A model generated the notes under the pieces. That model was not told where the DNA came from. It searched no databases and was given only the letters and a program-made list of their open reading frames with translations. The translations under genes were made by a program, and so were the position numbers. A DNA stretch of 64,000 nt from Serratia grimesii NBRC 13537 (GTDB taxonomy: Bacteria > Pseudomonadota > Gammaproteobacteria > Enterobacterales > Enterobacteriaceae): positions 1 to 64,000 of the forward strand of contig NZ_BCTT01000006.1 of NCBI RefSeq assembly GCF_001590905.1, in the 5' to 3' direction. The first letter of the stretch is position 1. Each line of letters opens with the position of its first letter. This document shows positions 46,380 to 57,482 of this stretch, one piece after another.

Positions 46380-47489
46380 TTATGCAATTTTACGGCGGAA
46401 CATGGCATAGGCAGCACTGCCGGTGGTGGCGGTGATCACCAATAACGGCCACAGGCTGTGCCAGATAATGCTGAAACTGGCGTCCTTCAGGTAAATCTGT
46501 TTGGTGATGTCGGTAAAGTGACGGATGGGATTAAGCCAGGTGAGGTTTTGCAGCCATACTGGCATGTTTTCCACCGGTGAGACATAACCTGAAAGCAAGA
46601 TTGCCGGCATCATAAACACGAATACACCGATAAACGCCTGTTGCTGAGTGGCGCACAGCGACGAAATCAGCAGGCCAAACCCCACCAACGACAGCCCGTA
46701 AATCAGCATCGTACCGTAGAACAGCAGCAGTGAACCGGCGAACGGGATCTGATAGATAAAGATACCAATCAACAACACGATACTGGCCTGGAAGGTCGCG
46801 ACGATTAACGCGGGGACCGCTTTGCCGATAAATATCTGCCAGGTGGTCAATGGCGACACCAGCAATTGTTCCAACGTACCCTGTTCGCGTTCACGTGCTA
46901 CTGACAGTGAGGTAACAATCAGCACGCCGATGGTGGTGATCATGGCAATCAATGAAGGCACCACAAACCATTTATAGTCCAGGTTCGGGTTATACCAATT
47001 GCGTACTACCAGCTCGCTATTGTTAGGCTTAGCGCGTCCACCGATCAGCTCATTTTGATACTCCTGCACAATTTGCTGCACATAGTTGGCAGCGATCTGA
47101 GCACTGTTAGAGTTGCGCCCATCCAATAGCAGCTGCAGCGGGGCGGTATTGCCAGTGGCGATATCGCGCGAGAATTGGGCGGGGAAGCGGATCAGCAGCA
47201 GGGCTTTTTGATTGTCGATGGTGGCTTGGATCTCCTGCGGGCTGCGCAAAAGCAGCACATGGGAGAAGGCTTTTGCTTTGGCAAAACGCTGGGTCAGTTC
47301 GACAGATGCATGACCGTTGTCTTCGCTGTAAACCGCGATGGTGGCATTGGTCACTTCCAGCGTGGCGGCGAACGGGAACAGCAGCACCTGCAAGATCACC
47401 GGCATAATCAGAATGGTACGGGTTTGCGGATCGCGTAGTAGCGTCTGCATTTCCTTGATGATTAACGTCCAAAGACGGTGAAACATCAT
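46380..47489 (-). CDS. ybhR: ABC-2 permease YbhR
   Basis: Inner-membrane half of the YbhFSR exporter. The 369 residues have an N-terminal membrane segment, a large periplasmic part (about 45-175) and five further membrane segments. ABC-2 signature [19 protein letters not shown] lies near 200-218. It follows ybhS by 8 bases. In E. coli the complex affects sensitivity to cefoperazone and chloramphenicol and cation efflux; the natural substrate is unsettled. Confidence 0.94.
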   Translation of the reverse strand: MMFHRLWTLIIKEMQTLLRDPQTRTILIMPVILQVLLFPFAATLEVTNATIAVYSEDNGHASVELTQRFAKAKAFSHVLLLRSPQEIQATIDNQKALLLIRFPAQFSRDIATGNTAPLQLLLDGRNSNSAQIAANYVQQIVQEYQNELIGGRAKPNNSELVVRNWYNPNLDYKWFVVPSLIAMITTIGVLIVTSLSVAREREQGTLEQLLVSPLTTWQIFIGKAVPALIVATFQASIVLLIGIFIYQIPFAGSLLLFYGTMLIYGLSLVGFGLLISSLCATQQQAFIGVFVFMMPAILLSGYVSPVENMPVWLQNLTWLNPIRHFTDITKQIYLKDASFSIIWHSLWPLLVITATTGSAAYAMFRRKIA

Positions 47490-47497
47490 CTAGCTCC

Positions 47498-48652
47498 TTA
47501 ATCCAGCCGTCGCTGGGTTTTCCAGGCAGTGAGGCCAATAAATACCACCGCCGAAGCGATCAGGAATAACAGGTTAATCATCAGTACTGTGCCGACGTTG
47601 CCCGCCAGGAACAGCGTTTGCAGCGTGCTGACGAAGTAACGCGCCGGAATGATGTAGGTTACGGCCCGCACGATGGCCGGCATACTGTCGATCTGGAAGA
47701 TAAAGCCGGACAGCATGATCGACGGCAGAAAGGCGGCATTCAGCGCCACCATTGCTGCGTTGAATTGGTTGCGGGTAATGGTGGAAATCAGCAGTCCCAT
47801 GCCGAGCGTGCTGGCGAGGAACAGGCTACTGATGACGAATAAAATCAGCAGCGAGCCACGGTAGGGAACGCCGAGCACCCATACCGACACCACCATGCAC
47901 AACACCATGGCAATCATACCGAGGAAATAATAGGGCACCAGTTTGGACAACAGCAGTTCGGCGCGCGTCACCTGAGTGGAGAGCAGTGCTTCCATAGTGC
48001 CGCGTTCCCATTCACGGGCGATCACCAGTGAGGTAAGGATAGCGCCGATCACTGTCATGATAATGGTGATGGCGCCGGGAATAATGTAGTGCCGGCTGAT
48101 TGCTGCCGGGTTGAACCAATAGCGCATCTGAACATCAATTAACGGTTTTTCCTCACGCCCGCTGTCGGTGGCGCGTTGCTGCTGCCAGATTTGCCACACT
48201 CCCTGGGTATAACCTTGGACAAAGTTGGCCGTGTTTGGCTCGCTGCCGTCGGTGATAATTTGAATCGGTGCACTATCGTGTGGCCGCGCCATGCGTTGAG
48301 CAAAATCATTGGGGATCACTACCAACCCCCGGATGCGGCCAGCCTGCATCAATTGGATCAACTGTTGGCGGTTATCACTAATGGTGGGTTCAATATAGGG
48401 TGAGCCAGCAAAGGCATTAGCCAGGTCGCGTGCATCTTCGCTCTGTTGCTCCATAAGAATCCCCAGCCGCAGCTTACTGGAGTCCAGATTGATGCCGTAG
48501 CCGAAGATAAATAGCAGCATCAGTGGAATGACAAAAGCGATCAACCCACTGCTCGGATCGCGCAGGATCTGCCGCGTCTCTTTAAGGCACAGGGCACGCA
48601 GACGCCGCCAGGAAAACCCGCTGTTGTCGCTGGTGGCCATTTTGCTACTCAT
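47498..48652 (-). CDS. ybhS: ABC-2 permease YbhS
   Basis: Second permease half, 384 residues, same topology as YbhR, with [20 protein letters not shown] near 213-232 as ABC-2 signature. Its start overlaps the ybhF stop by 4 bases. Partner of YbhR and YbhF. Confidence 0.94.
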   Translation of the reverse strand: MSSKMATSDNSGFSWRRLRALCLKETRQILRDPSSGLIAFVIPLMLLFIFGYGINLDSSKLRLGILMEQQSEDARDLANAFAGSPYIEPTISDNRQQLIQLMQAGRIRGLVVIPNDFAQRMARPHDSAPIQIITDGSEPNTANFVQGYTQGVWQIWQQQRATDSGREEKPLIDVQMRYWFNPAAISRHYIIPGAITIIMTVIGAILTSLVIAREWERGTMEALLSTQVTRAELLLSKLVPYYFLGMIAMVLCMVVSVWVLGVPYRGSLLILFVISSLFLASTLGMGLLISTITRNQFNAAMVALNAAFLPSIMLSGFIFQIDSMPAIVRAVTYIIPARYFVSTLQTLFLAGNVGTVLMINLLFLIASAVVFIGLTAWKTQRRLD

Positions 48653-50379
48653 GGCTGCTCCTCCTGATCATAACCTTGCACCAACTCGATAAACGCCTGT
48701 TCCATCGATGGATTGGGATTGTCGGCGCTGGCGATCTGGTGCTTGAGATCGTCCGGTGTGCCTGCGGCAATGATCTTGCCCCGGTACACTAGCCCAATGC
48801 GATCGCAGTATTCCGCTTCGTCCATAAAGTGGGTGGTGACCATGACTGTCACGCCTTTGTCCACCATGCCATTAATATGCAGCCAGAACTCACGGCGAGT
48901 CAGGGGATCGACGCCGGAGGTCGGTTCATCGAGAAACAGGATATCCGGCTCGTGCATGAGTGCACAGGCTAACGCCAGTCGCTGTTTGAAGCCGAGCGGC
49001 AGAGAATCCGGTGTTTGGTTGAGGATGGGGCCAAAATTGAAGGCGTTGGACATCTCACTGATTTTTTCGCGCTGAGCCTTGCCGCTCAGACCGTAAACAC
49101 CGGAGAAAAACTTCAGGTTTTGTGCCACGGTCAGGTTACCGTACAGCGAGAATTTTTGTGCCATATACCCCAAATGCTGGCGTGCTTTGCCGGAACTGGT
49201 CTTTAGGTCCATACCCAGCACCAGTGCTTTACCTTCGGTGGGCACCAGTAACCCGCACATCATTTTAAACGTGGTGGATTTGCCGGCACCGTTTGGCCCC
49301 AGAAGACCAAAAATTTCGCCGCGCTGCACTTTGAAGTCCACGTGATCGGTGGCGGCGAAGTCGCCGAATTTTTTTGTCAGCCCCTGAGCTTCGATCACGG
49401 TTTCCGTTTTTTCGCCTTCGACGGTGGGCATGATCTCGGCCAACGCTGATTTACTGTTCGGTCCACCGCCGAGCAGATCGATAAACGCATCTTCAAACCG
49501 AGGATCCGCTTCGCTCAGTTCGGCCCCCGGCAGATCCAGCGCCTGTAGCAATTGCTGATGATCTTCACCTTCTTTGAGGATCAACCGCAGATATTTGCCT
49601 TGGATCACACCGTCGGTGACCGTTGGCAAGCAGATCGCCCGTTGCAACAAGGCCCGGTGATTACCGGCGGGCGGCGCTATCAGCACGGTGCGTCCGGCCA
49701 TGCGCTGGGTGAGATCTTGGGGGGCGCCACTAAACAGTAACTCTCCCTCATTGAGCAGTAGCACTTCGCGGCACTGTTCAGCTTCGTCCAAATAAGACGT
49801 GCTCCACAGGATTAACATACCGTCGTTGGCCAGTTCGTGCACCATGCGCCACAGTTCGCGTCGTGAGATCGGATCGACCCCGACGCCAGGCTCATCCAGC
49901 AGCAGCACTTGCGGCTGCCCGACCAGCGTACAGGCCAGCCCGAGCTTCTGCTTCATGCCACCGGAAAGTTTGCCCGCCAGCCGGGTGGTGAAACGGGTGA
50001 GATCGGTGAATGTCAGTAGCCGATCAAACGTCTGTTTACGTAGATCACCGGTCACACCGCGCAGATCGGCGTACAGCGTCAGGTTTTCCATGACGGTCAG
50101 ATCTTCATACAGGCCAAACTTTTGCGGCATGTAACCAAGAATGGCGTGCAATTGACGATCCTGGGCGATCGGATCCAGCCCGGCGACGCGCAGTGTGCCG
50201 CTACTGGGTTTTAGTAGCCCTGCCAGCATACGCAGCAGGGTGGTTTTACCTGCGCCGTCTGGGCCAACCAGCCCGGTGACCGCACCGCTGGTCAGCCGGG
50301 TGGTGAGGCTGGCGACAGCTGGTTTTTCCAATGTCGGGAAACGTTTTTCCAGCGCTTCGAGTTCAATCACCTGTTCCAT
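48649..50379 (-). CDS. ybhF: dual-domain ABC ATPase YbhF
   Basis: Energises the YbhSR permeases. The start at 50379 ([15 protein letters not shown]) gives 576 residues (E. coli 578); the open frame to 50457 overlaps ybhG and is discounted. Two nucleotide-binding domains: Walker [10 protein letters not shown] near 38 and GPNGAGKST near 365; signatures LSGGMKQKL and, in the second, LPLGFKQRL; Walker [12 protein letters not shown] and [11 protein letters not shown]. Confidence 0.94.
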   Translation of the reverse strand: MEQVIELEALEKRFPTLEKPAVASLTTRLTSGAVTGLVGPDGAGKTTLLRMLAGLLKPSSGTLRVAGLDPIAQDRQLHAILGYMPQKFGLYEDLTVMENLTLYADLRGVTGDLRKQTFDRLLTFTDLTRFTTRLAGKLSGGMKQKLGLACTLVGQPQVLLLDEPGVGVDPISRRELWRMVHELANDGMLILWSTSYLDEAEQCREVLLLNEGELLFSGAPQDLTQRMAGRTVLIAPPAGNHRALLQRAICLPTVTDGVIQGKYLRLILKEGEDHQQLLQALDLPGAELSEADPRFEDAFIDLLGGGPNSKSALAEIMPTVEGEKTETVIEAQGLTKKFGDFAATDHVDFKVQRGEIFGLLGPNGAGKSTTFKMMCGLLVPTEGKALVLGMDLKTSSGKARQHLGYMAQKFSLYGNLTVAQNLKFFSGVYGLSGKAQREKISEMSNAFNFGPILNQTPDSLPLGFKQRLALACALMHEPDILFLDEPTSGVDPLTRREFWLHINGMVDKGVTVMVTTHFMDEAEYCDRIGLVYRGKIIAAGTPDDLKHQIASADNPNPSMEQAFIELVQGYDQEEQP

Positions 50380-50389
50380 CGCCACTCCC

Positions 50390-51376
50390 TCAAGGTTTGG
50401 CAAAGCGAACGGTGACCGGCATCCCCTGGCGCAATGCGTCATCGGCGTCAGTGACAATTATGCGTAGTCGGTACACTAAATCAGTGCGCAGATCCGGCGT
50501 TTCCACGCTTTTCGGCGTGAATTCAGCGGTTGGCGACACAAAGCCAATTTTACCGTGATAGGGTTTGTTTGGTCGGCCGTCGGTATAAATTTCCAGTTCG
50601 GTACCGGGTGCTGCTTTACCCAGACTGGTTTCGTTAACATAGGCGCGTACCCATACAGGACGGGTCAGCGACAAAGTGAACACCGTGCCACCGGCGCTGA
50701 GCATGGTGCCCGGCTCGACCGCACGCGTCAGCACTGTGCCCGCGGACGGGGAAACCAGACTGGTGTCATGCAGGTTAAGTTGTGCCTGCGCCAGTGCGGC
50801 TTCGCTTTGCGCCAGATTGGCTTTGGCCTCTTCTATTTCTTGCGGACGATTACCGCTTAGGTATTGCGCCAGCTTGTCTTTAGACGCCTGCAGGTTGGCC
50901 TGCGCCTGATTGCGTGAGGTGCGGGCATCTTCCAGTGCGTCGGCAGAGGTGGCATTTTTCGCCCACAGGCCCTGTTGGCGTTTTAGGAAGCTATCGGCAT
51001 AACTAAAAGCGGACAGGCGCTGCGCCATTTCCGAACGTACCTGGGCAATTTCTTCGGCGCGGTAACCAGCCAACAGCAGTGCCAGTTTGGCTTTGGCGCT
51101 ACCAACGTTAGCCTGTGCCTGCTGCAATGCGTTGAGATACGGAGCATCGTCCAATTTGCCAAGTAATTGCCCTGGTTGCAGAGTATCGCCTTCATCTACT
51201 GTCAGCGACGCCAACCGCCCATCAACACGGAAACCCAAATTCACTGTGCGAATGTCCACGTTGCCGTACAGCGTCAGCGGTTTTTCTTGCTGTTGTTGGT
51301 AATACCAAACCCCGTAAATGGCTGCGGCGATCAGTACAATAACCGCAACAATAAGGGCACTGCGTTTCCTATTCAT
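50390..51376 (-). CDS. ybhG: HlyD-type periplasmic adaptor YbhG
   Basis: Membrane-fusion protein linking the YbhFSR exporter to an outer-membrane channel, probably TolC. The 328 residues have an N-terminal membrane anchor (about 7-27), a lipoyl half (near 50-80), a long coiled-coil hairpin (about 85-195) and a beta-barrel part with [14 protein letters not shown] and the run [16 protein letters not shown]. First gene after cecR in the same orientation. Confidence 0.93.
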   Translation of the reverse strand: MNRKRSALIVAVIVLIAAAIYGVWYYQQQQEKPLTLYGNVDIRTVNLGFRVDGRLASLTVDEGDTLQPGQLLGKLDDAPYLNALQQAQANVGSAKAKLALLLAGYRAEEIAQVRSEMAQRLSAFSYADSFLKRQQGLWAKNATSADALEDARTSRNQAQANLQASKDKLAQYLSGNRPQEIEEAKANLAQSEAALAQAQLNLHDTSLVSPSAGTVLTRAVEPGTMLSAGGTVFTLSLTRPVWVRAYVNETSLGKAAPGTELEIYTDGRPNKPYHGKIGFVSPTAEFTPKSVETPDLRTDLVYRLRIIVTDADDALRQGMPVTVRFAKP

Positions 51377-51461
51377 AACACTCCCTGCCTATAAAGATTA
51401 AACCCAATGAACTTCACGTTACGGCTAGACAACTAGCGCCGTATCTTGAAACCCGAAGGGT

Positions 51462-52151
51462 TTACGCGCCATAGCGTTGGCGCAGCCCATTAACCAGAAT
51501 CTCAATGTGTTCAGCCAACACTTCGCTTATTTGCTCCGCTTCGGCGGTGCCGATCTGCTGCCAACCAGCCTGCCGGCGTACGGTTTCCCTCGCTACGCGA
51601 AACGACAACACTTCGCCGATCATTGCGTGGGTGTGCAGCACGATTTTGGTCGAATGCGGGTCGATGCCCGTGTAGGCCGCCAGCAGACGGCAAAGCTTGT
51701 CATGTAACGGTGCGACCACTTGCTGGTGGATCAAGGGATAAGCGTCAGTGGGGGAGAGCTGCTCGCGTGACATGATTTTGCTGAGGTTGAGCGTCTGCGG
51801 TTGTGTCATCAGGTCGCTAAATGCCAGCAGACCGCGTTTCAGGTGATCGAGATAGTATTCCCGCGGGCGTTCGGCATCTGGCAGTTGCCAGAAGCGGTCA
51901 ATCTCGTCGGCCAGGGGGCGAAATGCCTGCTGGATAAAGTCGGCAATCCACTGTGCGACAGCCAGATAAAGGCCCTCTTTGGAATTGAAGTAATATGTGA
52001 TCGCCGCGATATTGTGCCCGGCGCGCTGCGCGATATCACGGGTGGTGGCGCCCTGAATGCCGTACTCACCGAACATCTCGATGGCGGCGGCGATCAACTG
52101 TTGGCGCGCCTGTTCACCGCGTGCCCGGCTGGCAGTCTGATTATTTGGCAT
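51462..52151 (-). CDS. cecR: TetR-family regulator CecR (YbiH)
   Basis: Represses the ybhGFSR exporter operon and rhlE in E. coli. The start at 52151 gives 229 residues; a GTG at 52160 is an alternative. The N-terminal helix-turn-helix (about 20-65) reads AAIEMFGEYGIQGATTRDIA and AAITYYFNSKEGLYLAV; the C-terminal domain is the CecR type. A perfect 16-bp palindrome lies 22 bases before the start and likely controls both directions. Confidence 0.93.
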   Translation of the reverse strand: MPNNQTASRARGEQARQQLIAAAIEMFGEYGIQGATTRDIAQRAGHNIAAITYYFNSKEGLYLAVAQWIADFIQQAFRPLADEIDRFWQLPDAERPREYYLDHLKRGLLAFSDLMTQPQTLNLSKIMSREQLSPTDAYPLIHQQVVAPLHDKLCRLLAAYTGIDPHSTKIVLHTHAMIGEVLSFRVARETVRRQAGWQQIGTAEAEQISEVLAEHIEILVNGLRQRYGA

Positions 52152-52173
52152 TGATGACACTCGCTAAAGTTAA

Positions 52174-52189
52174 TCAATCATATGATTGA
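52174..52189. promoter_or_regulatory. CecR operator between cecR and rhlE
   Basis: TCAATCATATGATTGA is a perfect 16-bp palindrome with partly symmetric flanks (AAGTTAA/ACTTT). It lies between the divergent cecR and rhlE, the two units CecR controls in E. coli. The remaining leader to rhlE (52190-52453) holds nothing else I recognise. Confidence 0.75.
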
Positions 52190-52453
52190 CTTTATGCCAG
52201 ATTGCACGAAATGCAATCAGTAACCGCTATTTATTTAAGGACATTTTTTCGGACTAGGCTGAATTCTCGGCATATTGTGCTCTGAGTCACTTAAATAACG
52301 TTTTCTTGTTCGACTTCTGCTACAATCGCCCGCTTGGTGCACTGCAGTTTGTGCCAATCCCTCGTGGTCATGCTTAATGTCCCGTCTGATAATCCTCCCA
52401 GGAAACTGCACCGAACACTGTTAGGTTAGGGGGGATCTGGAGTTTTTCTCTTT

Positions 52454-53815
52454 ATGTCATTTGAAACCCTCGGCTTAAGTGCTGAAATTCTGCGCGCTGT
52501 TGAAGAACAGGGCTATCGCGAACCTACGCCAATTCAACGCCAGGCGATTCCTGTCGTATTGGAAGGTCGTGACCTGATGGCCAGCGCCCAGACCGGTACC
52601 GGTAAAACCGCTGGCTTTACCTTGCCGCTGCTACAGCTGCTGAGTAAGCATGATCATGCGGTCAAAGGTCGCCGTCCGGTACGTGCGTTGATCCTGACGC
52701 CTACCCGTGAACTGGCTGCGCAAATCGGCGAAAACGTCGAATCCTACAGCAAATACCTGCGCCTGCGTTCGCTGGTGGTATTTGGCGGCGTGAGCATCAA
52801 CCCGCAGATGATGAAACTGCGTGGCGGTGTTGATGTCTTGGTGGCAACACCAGGCCGTCTGCTGGATCTGGAACACCAACGTGCGGTTGACCTGTCCAAA
52901 ATTGAAATTCTGGTGCTGGATGAAGCGGACCGCATGCTGGATATGGGCTTTATCCATGATATCCGTCGCGTGCTGGCCAAACTGCCTGCCAAGCGTCAGA
53001 ACCTGCTGTTCTCTGCGACCTTCTCTGACGACATTAAAGCATTGGCTAACAAGCTGCTGCACAACCCAGCGTCGGTTGAAGTGGCGCGTCGTAACACCGC
53101 GTCCGAGCAGATCGAACAGAGCGTGCACTTCGTTGATAAGAAGCGTAAGCGGGAACTGCTGTCTCAGATGATCGGTGAAGGTGACTGGAAGCAAGTGTTG
53201 GTGTTCAACCGCACCAAGCACGGCGCTAACCACCTGGCTGAACAGTTGAACAAAGACGGCATCACTGCTGCAGCGATCCACGGCAATAAAAGCCAGGGTG
53301 CCCGTACCCGTGCATTGGCCGATTTTAAAGATGGCAAAATTCGTGTGTTGGTGGCTACCGACATCGCGGCGCGTGGTCTGGACATCGACCAGTTGCCACA
53401 CGTGGTGAACTACGAGTTGCCTAACGTGCCGGAAGACTATGTGCACCGTATCGGCCGTACTGGCCGTGCTGAACGTACCGGTGAGGCTATCTCGCTGGTG
53501 TGTGTGGATGAGCACAAACTGCTGCGTGATATCGAGCGCCTGCTGAAACGTGAAATCCCACGTATTGCCCTGCCAGGCTACGAGCCGGATCCAAGCATCA
53601 AGGCGGAGCCGATCATCAACGGCCGTCAGGGTGGTGGGCGTGGCGCTCCACGCGGCAACGGCGGCGGTCAACGTTCCGGTAACGGCGGTGGCCAGCGCAG
53701 TGGCAATGGCGGCCAGCGTGAAAACCGCGGTGGCGGCAGCGCCCGTCCGCAGGGTGATGGCAAGCCGCGTTCAGGTGCTCCTTCGCGCCGTCCGCGCAGC
53801 CGCCCGGCTGAGTAA
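52454..53815 (+). CDS. rhlE: DEAD-box RNA helicase RhlE
   Basis: ATP-dependent RNA helicase acting in ribosome maturation and RNA turnover. The 453 residues show the Q motif ([14 protein letters not shown], near 22-35), Walker A AQTGTGKT near 46, [27 protein letters not shown] (DEAD), SAT and HRIGRTGRA motifs. The C-terminal 75 residues are rich in Gly, Arg, Asn and Gln (repeats like GGGQRSGNG), an RNA-binding tail of variable length. About 300 bases of leader precede it, including the CecR operator. Confidence 0.95.
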   Translation: MSFETLGLSAEILRAVEEQGYREPTPIQRQAIPVVLEGRDLMASAQTGTGKTAGFTLPLLQLLSKHDHAVKGRRPVRALILTPTRELAAQIGENVESYSKYLRLRSLVVFGGVSINPQMMKLRGGVDVLVATPGRLLDLEHQRAVDLSKIEILVLDEADRMLDMGFIHDIRRVLAKLPAKRQNLLFSATFSDDIKALANKLLHNPASVEVARRNTASEQIEQSVHFVDKKRKRELLSQMIGEGDWKQVLVFNRTKHGANHLAEQLNKDGITAAAIHGNKSQGARTRALADFKDGKIRVLVATDIAARGLDIDQLPHVVNYELPNVPEDYVHRIGRTGRAERTGEAISLVCVDEHKLLRDIERLLKREIPRIALPGYEPDPSIKAEPIINGRQGGGRGAPRGNGGGQRSGNGGGQRSGNGGQRENRGGGSARPQGDGKPRSGAPSRRPRSRPAE

Positions 53816-53838
53816 TTGCACTGTTGTCAGCTGATAAA

Positions 53839-53860
53839 AAGCCACCGTTTACGGTGGCTT
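53839..53860. terminator. terminator after rhlE
   Basis: AAGCCACCGT/ACGGTGGCTT with a 2-base loop (effectively a tetraloop) followed by eight T; an A-run before it also allows use from the minus strand. Confidence 0.92.
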
Positions 53861-53893
53861 TTTTTTAATCAAAAATCAGGATGATAACAAGCA

Positions 53894-54922
53894 TCAGCGT
53901 ATTTCAAGTTCCGGCACGACCGACATGCCAACGCGTAACCGCGCCAGCTCCGGCTGGTTTGGTTCCAGCAGAATTTTCACCGGCAGGCGCTGCACCACTT
54001 TGGTGTAGTTACCGGTAGCGTTATCGGCGCTGATGGCGGCAAAGGTGGAACCGGTAGCCGGGGCGATGCTGTCAACGTGGCCGCGCAGCGTCACGCCGGG
54101 TAGCGCATCGACAGTGATGGATACTGGCTGGCCGGCAGAGACGTTGGTCAACTGGGTTTCCAGGAAGTTAGCGACCACGTAACTTTGTTGTAACGGCACC
54201 ACCGCCAGCAGGCGAGTACCGGCGGAGACCCAGGCACCCTGACGTATAGCACGCTGGCCGACAGTGCCGCTAATCGGGGCAACAATCCGTGTATAGGAAA
54301 GATTAAGACGTGCCTGATCAACACTGGCCTGTGAGGCTGTAATGTTCGCTTCTGCCTGTTTCCGACTGGCCTGCAAAACCCCAACTTCCTTGCGCGCAGA
54401 AACCACGGCTGCCTGATTCTGTTTCAACTGCGCTGCGGCGGTTTGCATCACGGAAGCGGATTTTTGCTGTTCATCTGCTGTGGCAGTACCCGTTTTTAAC
54501 AATCGGCGATAGCGATCGGCATTTTGCCCGGCATAGTTAAGTGTGGCTTGGCTGGCGCTGACGCTGGCTTCCTGCTGGGCAATATTGGCCTGTTGTTGAT
54601 CCAGCTGCGCCTGAATGCTGGTCAGCTTGGCCTGACTCATTTGCAGATTAGCCAGAGCCGTTTCCAACGCCACGCGGTAATCCTGATCGTCGATGGTGGC
54701 CAGCACTTCACCGGCTTTCACCTGCTGATTATCACTGACATTGACGCTGCGGATATAGCCGGAAATTTTGGGAGCCACCAGCGTGTAATCTGCGCTGACT
54801 ACCGCGTCATCGGTTCGAAAATGATGGCGATTGAGAGATGAGCGAACAAAGAAAGCGATAGCCAGCAGGACTAACAGCAGCAATGTCAGAGTTAAGGTTC
54901 GTTTTGCAGGGGTGAAGCTCAT
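53894..54922 (-). CDS. EmrA/HlyD-type efflux adaptor
   Basis: Membrane-fusion protein for the MFS pump encoded just upstream. The 342 residues have an N-terminal anchor (about 9-27), VSADYTLVAPKISGYIRSV (lipoyl half), a coiled-coil hairpin (about 95-205) rich in Gln and Ala, and RIVAPISGTVGQRAIRQGAW in the barrel. It starts 2 bases after the pump gene. Partner outer-membrane channel not encoded here; TolC is likely. Confidence 0.9.
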   Translation of the reverse strand: MSFTPAKRTLTLTLLLLVLLAIAFFVRSSLNRHHFRTDDAVVSADYTLVAPKISGYIRSVNVSDNQQVKAGEVLATIDDQDYRVALETALANLQMSQAKLTSIQAQLDQQQANIAQQEASVSASQATLNYAGQNADRYRRLLKTGTATADEQQKSASVMQTAAAQLKQNQAAVVSARKEVGVLQASRKQAEANITASQASVDQARLNLSYTRIVAPISGTVGQRAIRQGAWVSAGTRLLAVVPLQQSYVVANFLETQLTNVSAGQPVSITVDALPGVTLRGHVDSIAPATGSTFAAISADNATGNYTKVVQRLPVKILLEPNQPELARLRVGMSVVPELEIR

Positions 54923-54924
54923 AG

Positions 54925-56532
54925 TTATGATCCTGATGTTTTTGGAACTAAAGGTAGAAGCGTTTGCGGTGGATAGACTCGCTTCGGCAACCAGGCTGTC
55001 AGCAGCACCAGTAGCAGTGCGAAGCCAGTAATCAGCAGGTAGGCGTCACTGATGCTGAGGATCACCGCCTGATGTTTTACCAGCGTCGAAAAATGCCCGA
55101 GATTCTCCGCCGAACTGACCGATCCATCCGGCAACATCGGCATGGAACCGCTGGCGCGATCAGCGTTCTCTGCCGTCATTAACCACGGGTGATTACCCAA
55201 CCGATCCACCAGTACCTGAGAGTGAAATTGCTCCCGATGGCTCATAAAATTCTCTACCAAGCAGCTTGCCGCCACGGCGGAAAAACCGCGCACGGTGTTA
55301 AACATTGCGGAGGCAAAGGGGCCTTCCGGTGCCATAATTACGCTGGTAGACGTCATTAACACTGGCAAGATCATCATCGGTTGGCCAAATGCCTGGAGGC
55401 TTTGGATTAGCCAGAAATTTTGTCGCGCCCAGTCGTCGGTCAACTGCATTCCGAGCAGACAAGAGCTGGCTATTAGCGCGGCACCGATGGTCAGCACCCA
55501 GCGGGCATCTACCCAGCGCAGATTCAACAAGGTGGCGATTAAAGGCGCTATCACCAATTGCGGCAAACCGACGACCAGCGCCAGCGGTGCGAATTGTACG
55601 GTGCGGAAGCCTTCCACCTGCGAAAAGTAAAACGATGGCAGCATCGAACCTGACAGCGCCAGCAACAGCACGCCAGCCAGCGTCAGCAGGCTATAAGAAA
55701 GATTTATTCGCTGCAGTAGCTGCAGTTTTAACAGTGGCAATGGATGGAACCACTCGTTGATCAAAAATACCACCAGCAACGCAATGGAAACCGGCAACAT
55801 CAGGCTGATCAATGGCGAATTGAACCAGTCGAGTCGTTCTCCCTGGGTTAGCGAGAGGATCAACAGCGCGATGCCACTACAACCGGTGAGCATGCCGAAC
55901 AGATCGATTTGGCGGAAACGCTCCAGGCGCAAAGGATCCTGCGGCAACCCCCAACCTATTAATAAGAAGGCGATCAGGCACAGCGGGATTACTTGCCAAA
56001 AAATAAACTGCCAACCCAGACTGTCGGTCCACAAAGCCGCTAGCGGTGCCGCGACATTGGGACCAAAGGTGGCGGTGAGCGCATAGGCCGCCAGCCCGTA
56101 AAGCTTGATGGTGGGGGGCAGAAAACGCAGCGCTACAGTCATCAGCAACGGTGGCAATGCGCCACCAAACAGACCTTGCACGGCTCGTAACGCAATAAAT
56201 ACCCCAGGGTCGGCGATTAAAGGCTGGAATACACCTACGACGGCAAAACCGCCTATCACTACCAGAGCAAAACGGCGCAGCGAAAAGGTCACGGCAAACC
56301 AAGGGGCGATCATCATGGCCGCGACTTCTGCCGCCTGATAAACCGAGGTGATCCAGCTACCTTGATCGAAACCTATACCGATAGCCGCACGGATATCTGC
56401 CAGCGCCAGATCGCTTGTTCTATCATTCAATCCAGAGGTCAAGGCGGCAATCAGCACGCCAACCAGCCCTAATGCCAGACGCAGGGTAAAAGGATGCGGC
56501 GCGGCAGCGAGAGGCGCAGGCTGAGCATTCAT
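54925..56532 (-). CDS. DHA2-family (EmrB/QacA-type) MFS efflux pump
   Basis: A proton-driven exporter with about 14 membrane helices. The start at 56532 (MNAQPAPLAAAPHPFTLRL) gives 535 residues; the longer open frame to 56622 runs through the operator-like repeats. Motifs: DLALADIRAAIGIG with the run DQGSWITSVYQAAEVAAMM near 45-70 and ALRAVQGLFGGALPPLLMT near 122-140. Substrate unknown; divergence from an IclR regulator with a stress protein and a dehydrogenase suggests export of an organic acid or aromatic compound, which is a guess. Confidence 0.9.
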   Translation of the reverse strand: MNAQPAPLAAAPHPFTLRLALGLVGVLIAALTSGLNDRTSDLALADIRAAIGIGFDQGSWITSVYQAAEVAAMMIAPWFAVTFSLRRFALVVIGGFAVVGVFQPLIADPGVFIALRAVQGLFGGALPPLLMTVALRFLPPTIKLYGLAAYALTATFGPNVAAPLAALWTDSLGWQFIFWQVIPLCLIAFLLIGWGLPQDPLRLERFRQIDLFGMLTGCSGIALLILSLTQGERLDWFNSPLISLMLPVSIALLVVFLINEWFHPLPLLKLQLLQRINLSYSLLTLAGVLLLALSGSMLPSFYFSQVEGFRTVQFAPLALVVGLPQLVIAPLIATLLNLRWVDARWVLTIGAALIASSCLLGMQLTDDWARQNFWLIQSLQAFGQPMMILPVLMTSTSVIMAPEGPFASAMFNTVRGFSAVAASCLVENFMSHREQFHSQVLVDRLGNHPWLMTAENADRASGSMPMLPDGSVSSAENLGHFSTLVKHQAVILSISDAYLLITGFALLLVLLTAWLPKRVYPPQTLLPLVPKTSGS

Positions 56533-56564
56533 AGTGTGACTCCAGAAACGAAACTTACGATGCA

Positions 56565-56640
56565 CTGTATTGCATAGTGATACATTGTGACGCATGCTAC
56601 ATTGTGATGCGCTGTATTGCAATGTGGTACATCGTGCCGC
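56565..56640. promoter_or_regulatory. operator-like repeat array between the pump and the IclR gene
   Basis: Two 29-base direct repeats beginning CTGTATTGCA (56565-56593 and 56612-56640) with five mismatches, start-to-start 47 bases. Between them is a third copy of the inner motif. The motif TACATTGTGACGC occurs at 56581, 56598 (one change) and 56628 (three changes). The array lies between the divergent MFS pump and IclR genes, where an IclR-family dimer-of-dimers would bind. Confidence 0.65.
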
Positions 56641-56690
56641 CCGGCAGAAAAAAATGTTACAGTGGGCTAAAAGTAAGGAAAAGAACCCCT

Positions 56691-57470
56691 ATGTCTGAAC
56701 CCTCAACATGTTGTGATGACGAAAGAACCGGTGGAATTCAAGTCATTACCCGTGCAGCGAAAATTCTCGATGCGCTGGGCGCAAAGCCAAATGGCATGAG
56801 CCTTGGCGAAATCGCGCAGGCGGTCGATCTGCCACGTTCTACCGTGCAACGTATTGTCAATGCGCTTGATTCAGTGCAATTGGTGCGTGGTGGTGCCGGT
56901 GGCGTGCGTCTGGGGCCGTCGTTGCTGCGTCTGATTGCCAGCGTGCATACTGAAATGGTCGCGATTGCGACGCCTTGGCTACAGGCATTGAGTGACGCCA
57001 CCGGCGAGACGGTTTCACTGGGACGCGCCAGTGGCCTACAGCTGGCGGTGGTGCACTATATTGTTGCGGATCGTGAGCTGCGGGTGGTGCCGCGTATCGG
57101 TATGAATCTACCGCTATACAGCACCTCCGGTGGACGTGCGCTGTTAGCGTTGAACAGTGATGATGCGGCTCGGGAATTGTTGGGAGAGGCCTATATGGCG
57201 GTGACCGACATGACGGTGCGTGATTTTCCGGCCCTGCTGGAACACCTAACCGAAATACGCCGCACCGGCCTGTCCTACGATCGGGAAGAAACTCTGGAAG
57301 GCGTCTCCACCATGGCGGTGGCTATTGACACCATTCTGGGGCGCTTCTCCATCAGTTTGTTAGTACCCAGCACGCGTTTGGCCAAGAATGAAGCTCGCTT
57401 CCGCGAGGAAATCCTTAAGTGTAAAGACGCGCTGATCGATGAGATTGGCAAGGTGGCGTCGCGAGATTAA
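56691..57470 (+). CDS. IclR-family transcriptional regulator
   Basis: The start at 56691 (MSEPSTCCDDERTGGIQVITR) gives 259 residues; an earlier frame start at 56577 lies in the operator repeats. N-terminal winged helix (about 15-75) with MSLGEIAQAVDLPRSTVQRI, C-terminal effector domain (about 85-255) with YSTSGGRALLAL and the run LSYDREETLEGVSTMAVAI. It heads a three-gene plus-strand run and faces the pump operon, which it probably controls. Ligand unknown. Confidence 0.9.
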   Translation: MSEPSTCCDDERTGGIQVITRAAKILDALGAKPNGMSLGEIAQAVDLPRSTVQRIVNALDSVQLVRGGAGGVRLGPSLLRLIASVHTEMVAIATPWLQALSDATGETVSLGRASGLQLAVVHYIVADRELRVVPRIGMNLPLYSTSGGRALLALNSDDAARELLGEAYMAVTDMTVRDFPALLEHLTEIRRTGLSYDREETLEGVSTMAVAIDTILGRFSISLLVPSTRLAKNEARFREEILKCKDALIDEIGKVASRD

Positions 57471-57482
57471 CCGGAGAAGGTA

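Noticed and set aside
52631-53671. 346-codon open frame antisense to rhlE
   Set aside because: A shadow of the strongly biased rhlE codons; low-complexity His/Gln-rich product with no motif.
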